A DNA stretch of 53,841 bases from a virus, in IMG/VR virus record IMGVR_UViG_3300034279_002133, positions 1-53,841 of that record. One strand, given 5' to 3'. Below, piece after piece: positions 52,592 to 53,841 of this stretch. A program made the position numbers and the translations under genes. How positions within the stretch are numbered: position 1 is the first letter of the stretch; every line of letters starts with the position of its first letter. The notes beneath the pieces are model-generated. The model was not told where the DNA came from, searched no databases, and saw only the letters and a program-made list of their open reading frames with translations.

Positions 52592-52882
52592 TTAGCGTTT
52601 GGCAAGTTTGCCAGTGGCCAGCATTCCATCACCTTGGCCGCGACAATTAAAAACACGACCATCAGGCAAGCGCACAACAAAGGAATACATCCTTGTTGCG
52701 TAAGGGCCGGTACGCCATGATCCAGTTACGGCACCAGTCCCTATTTGATTACCATGCCAATCCGTAAAGGTCCAATGAGAAGTCTGGAAGAAACCTTTTA
52801 CGTTTGACCCATTGGCTGGACGCTTGGCGTAACAAGCAATGCTGTCATTAGCCTTACAATTGGTTTCAACTAAAGTGACCAT
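52592..52882 (-). CDS. Small beta-rich protein
   Basis: 96 residues: MVTLVETNCKANDSIACYAK, FFQTSHWTFTDWHGNQIGTG, YSFVVRLPDGRVFNCRGQGD. Function unknown. Confidence 0.68.
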   Translation of the reverse strand: MVTLVETNCKANDSIACYAKRPANGSNVKGFFQTSHWTFTDWHGNQIGTGAVTGSWRTGPYATRMYSFVVRLPDGRVFNCRGQGDGMLATGKLAKR

Positions 52883-52940
52883 TGCATAATCCGGCTATCT
52901 GCCGGTGGGAGGAGGGGGCCGGGTTTGTCCCGATGGGTGA

Positions 52941-52949
52941 ATTATAGCA
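52941..52949 (-). promoter_or_regulatory. Extended -10 promoter (TGC-TATAAT)
   Basis: Drives the gene at 52882. Confidence 0.65.
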
Positions 52950-53000
52950 CATTGTCGGTGGTGCTGGGGGTCCAGGATTGTTGACTCCTGGGGTGTGGTG

Positions 53001-53338
53001 GACAGTTTGTAAACTGTCTATTTGCGTTGGGAGTTATGACTCTGGGGTTGGGTGCCGAGGGTGCATTTTGTGAGTAATGTGGAACCTTAGGGTGCGTTTT
53101 CAGGGCAATGTGGAAACTCTGAAATCAAAAACCGAAAATTCAATCCCTGAGATCCGTTGCAGGGCAACGGAGTTACTCCTAAAATTTTTGAATTTTTTAG
53201 GACCTAGTGAAAAATGAGTAAGAAAATTCTACATTTGAATGCATATTCTGCACCCTACTATCATATACTCGCGTAAAAATTATTTATAGTACACTCTTAT
53301 CTAAATATCTAAACAGATAAGAAATTCTTATCCATAAG
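53001..53338. repeat. Long repeat, copy 3 of 3
   Basis: Dyad GACAGTTTGTAAACTGTC (53001-53018), two ~31-bp direct units, core CAACGGAGTTACTCC, hairpin TCCTAAAA/TTTTAGGA (53177-53202) with a loop unlike the other copies, TTTGAATGCATATTCTGCAC, CTATCATATACTCGCG and the TTATC / GATAAG / TTATCCATA cluster. Fills 52950-53340, no ORF. Confidence 0.9.
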
Positions 53339-53367
53339 CACAATCAATGAGTTAAGAACCAGGAGAC

Positions 53368-53393
53368 AAAAAAAGGGGGGGCAACCCCCCCCC
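53368..53393 (-). terminator. Intrinsic terminator
   Basis: GGGGGGG-TTG-CCCCCCC then T7 (minus strand), after the stop at 53399. Confidence 0.88.
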
Positions 53394-53398
53394 GACCA

Positions 53399-53830
53399 TC
53401 ACAGCTCCTGAACTTCAACCCCGATGCGATCTGCTGCAGCAAGCAGAAGTTCCCGGTAGGAGTCGAACTTGTTGGGAGTTGGCACCCAGAACCTCAAGAC
53501 ACCTGGATCACTAGGAATACCACTGGACCACCCCTGGTAATCGGGAGTTGGGATACCGTCGCTTACTACAACGATTCCATCAGTTGGGTTGTAAGAAATA
53601 TTCGTCTTCACCATTCGGCCAGCAATATAATCGCCACGCAATTCGATAAAGCCATCATTGGCATAAGTAGGGTAATTGTGAACTTGGTCCAGGATTGTAA
53701 GCTCATTGAGACCACGAACAGCCTGAAGGAAACCCATACCAGTTTCAGTGCCACATGCTTCATAAGCAATTAGCAGGTATGTTGCAGCGAGTTTGGCAGT
53801 TTGTGACGGGTCGGATACTTGGAATTTCAT
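53399..53830 (-). CDS. Hypothetical protein
   Basis: 143 residues: MKFQVSDPSQTAKLAATYLL, IAYEACGTETGMGFLQAVRG, DGFIELRGDYIAGRMVKTNI, RELLLAAADRIGVEVQEL. A possible small alpha/beta domain, no family known. The promoter is outside the window. Confidence 0.72.
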   Translation of the reverse strand: MKFQVSDPSQTAKLAATYLLIAYEACGTETGMGFLQAVRGLNELTILDQVHNYPTYANDGFIELRGDYIAGRMVKTNISYNPTDGIVVVSDGIPTPDYQGWSSGIPSDPGVLRFWVPTPNKFDSYRELLLAAADRIGVEVQEL

Positions 53831-53841
53831 GGAGTTTGAGA

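Noticed and set aside
1-53841. Plus-strand open frames throughout
   Set aside because: All are antisense shadows of well-supported minus-strand genes; none had a convincing motif or promoter.
1-53841. Host chromosome instead of phage
   Set aside because: One-strand coding, constant gene overlaps, phage small-protein families and phage-type polymerase, RNA ligase and methylase argue for a phage; I also saw no HIP1 octamer (GCGATCGC) when reading through, though this was by eye.

Overview
The window looks like part of the genome of a large, lytic-type dsDNA phage of a cyanobacterium; a phage-like plasmid is less likely. Every convincing gene lies on the minus strand, and genes are packed with 1-8 bp stop/start overlaps (ATGA, GTGA, TAATG). 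Phage-type replication, nucleotide and RNA-repair enzymes sit among dozens of small phage proteins of unknown function. The cyanobacterial link comes from a DUF1517 thylakoid-type membrane protein, a histone-deacetylase-family enzyme, small-protein families ending in I-A-x-E-L that I recall from cyanobacteria, and GGGGGC-loop-GCCCCC hairpin repeats. No capsid, tail, terminase, integrase or lysis gene is visible.

Layout, read in the direction of transcription (high to low coordinates). 53.8-39.2 kb is an accessory early region of about 30 tiny, mostly single-gene units. Each has its own minus-strand promoter, usually an extended -10 (TGC-TATAAT or TGC-TACAAT), and several have intrinsic terminators. 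A tRNA with anticodon CAT lies inside it. The gaps carry three ~300 bp repeats (53.3-53.0, 50.6-50.3 and 48.7-48.4 kb) and, from 48.4 to 39.4 kb, several families of short dispersed repeats. 39.2-26 kb holds denser operons: C39-like peptidase, thymidylate kinase, a broken DnaQ-type exonuclease, ATP-grasp enzyme, RNA ligase with a leader peptide, nucleoside-deoxyribosyltransferase-like protein, HD hydrolase of the ppGpp-hydrolase type, ribbon-helix-helix regulator, Panacea-domain protein, Lar-like zinc protein and the histone-deacetylase-family enzyme.

25-12 kb is a zone of small proteins with clear paralogous families (I-A-x-E-L enders, RRPKxPS proteins, three tandem single-TM peptides, winged-helix fusions) and gene relics. 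Tyrosyl-tRNA synthetase sits among them with its own promoter. 12-9 kb carries the DUF1517 protein, its membrane neighbour and a metallophosphoesterase. 9-0 kb is the replication end: P-loop kinase, HNH nuclease, GyrA/ParC-type topoisomerase subunit, a DNA methyltransferase interrupted by an intein and by an HNH gene nested in another frame, and, truncated at the left edge, a family A DNA polymerase whose N-terminal 300 residues resemble mitochondrial DNA polymerase gamma.

The enzymes fit host takeover: DNA synthesis, precursor supply, DNA modification, RNA repair, and possible countermeasures against stringent-response or toxin-antitoxin defence. The most unusual items are the Pol-gamma-like polymerase, the doubly invaded methylase, the histone-deacetylase-family enzyme, the right-hand promoter array and the triplicated repeat element. 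All functional statements come from motif reading without database searches.
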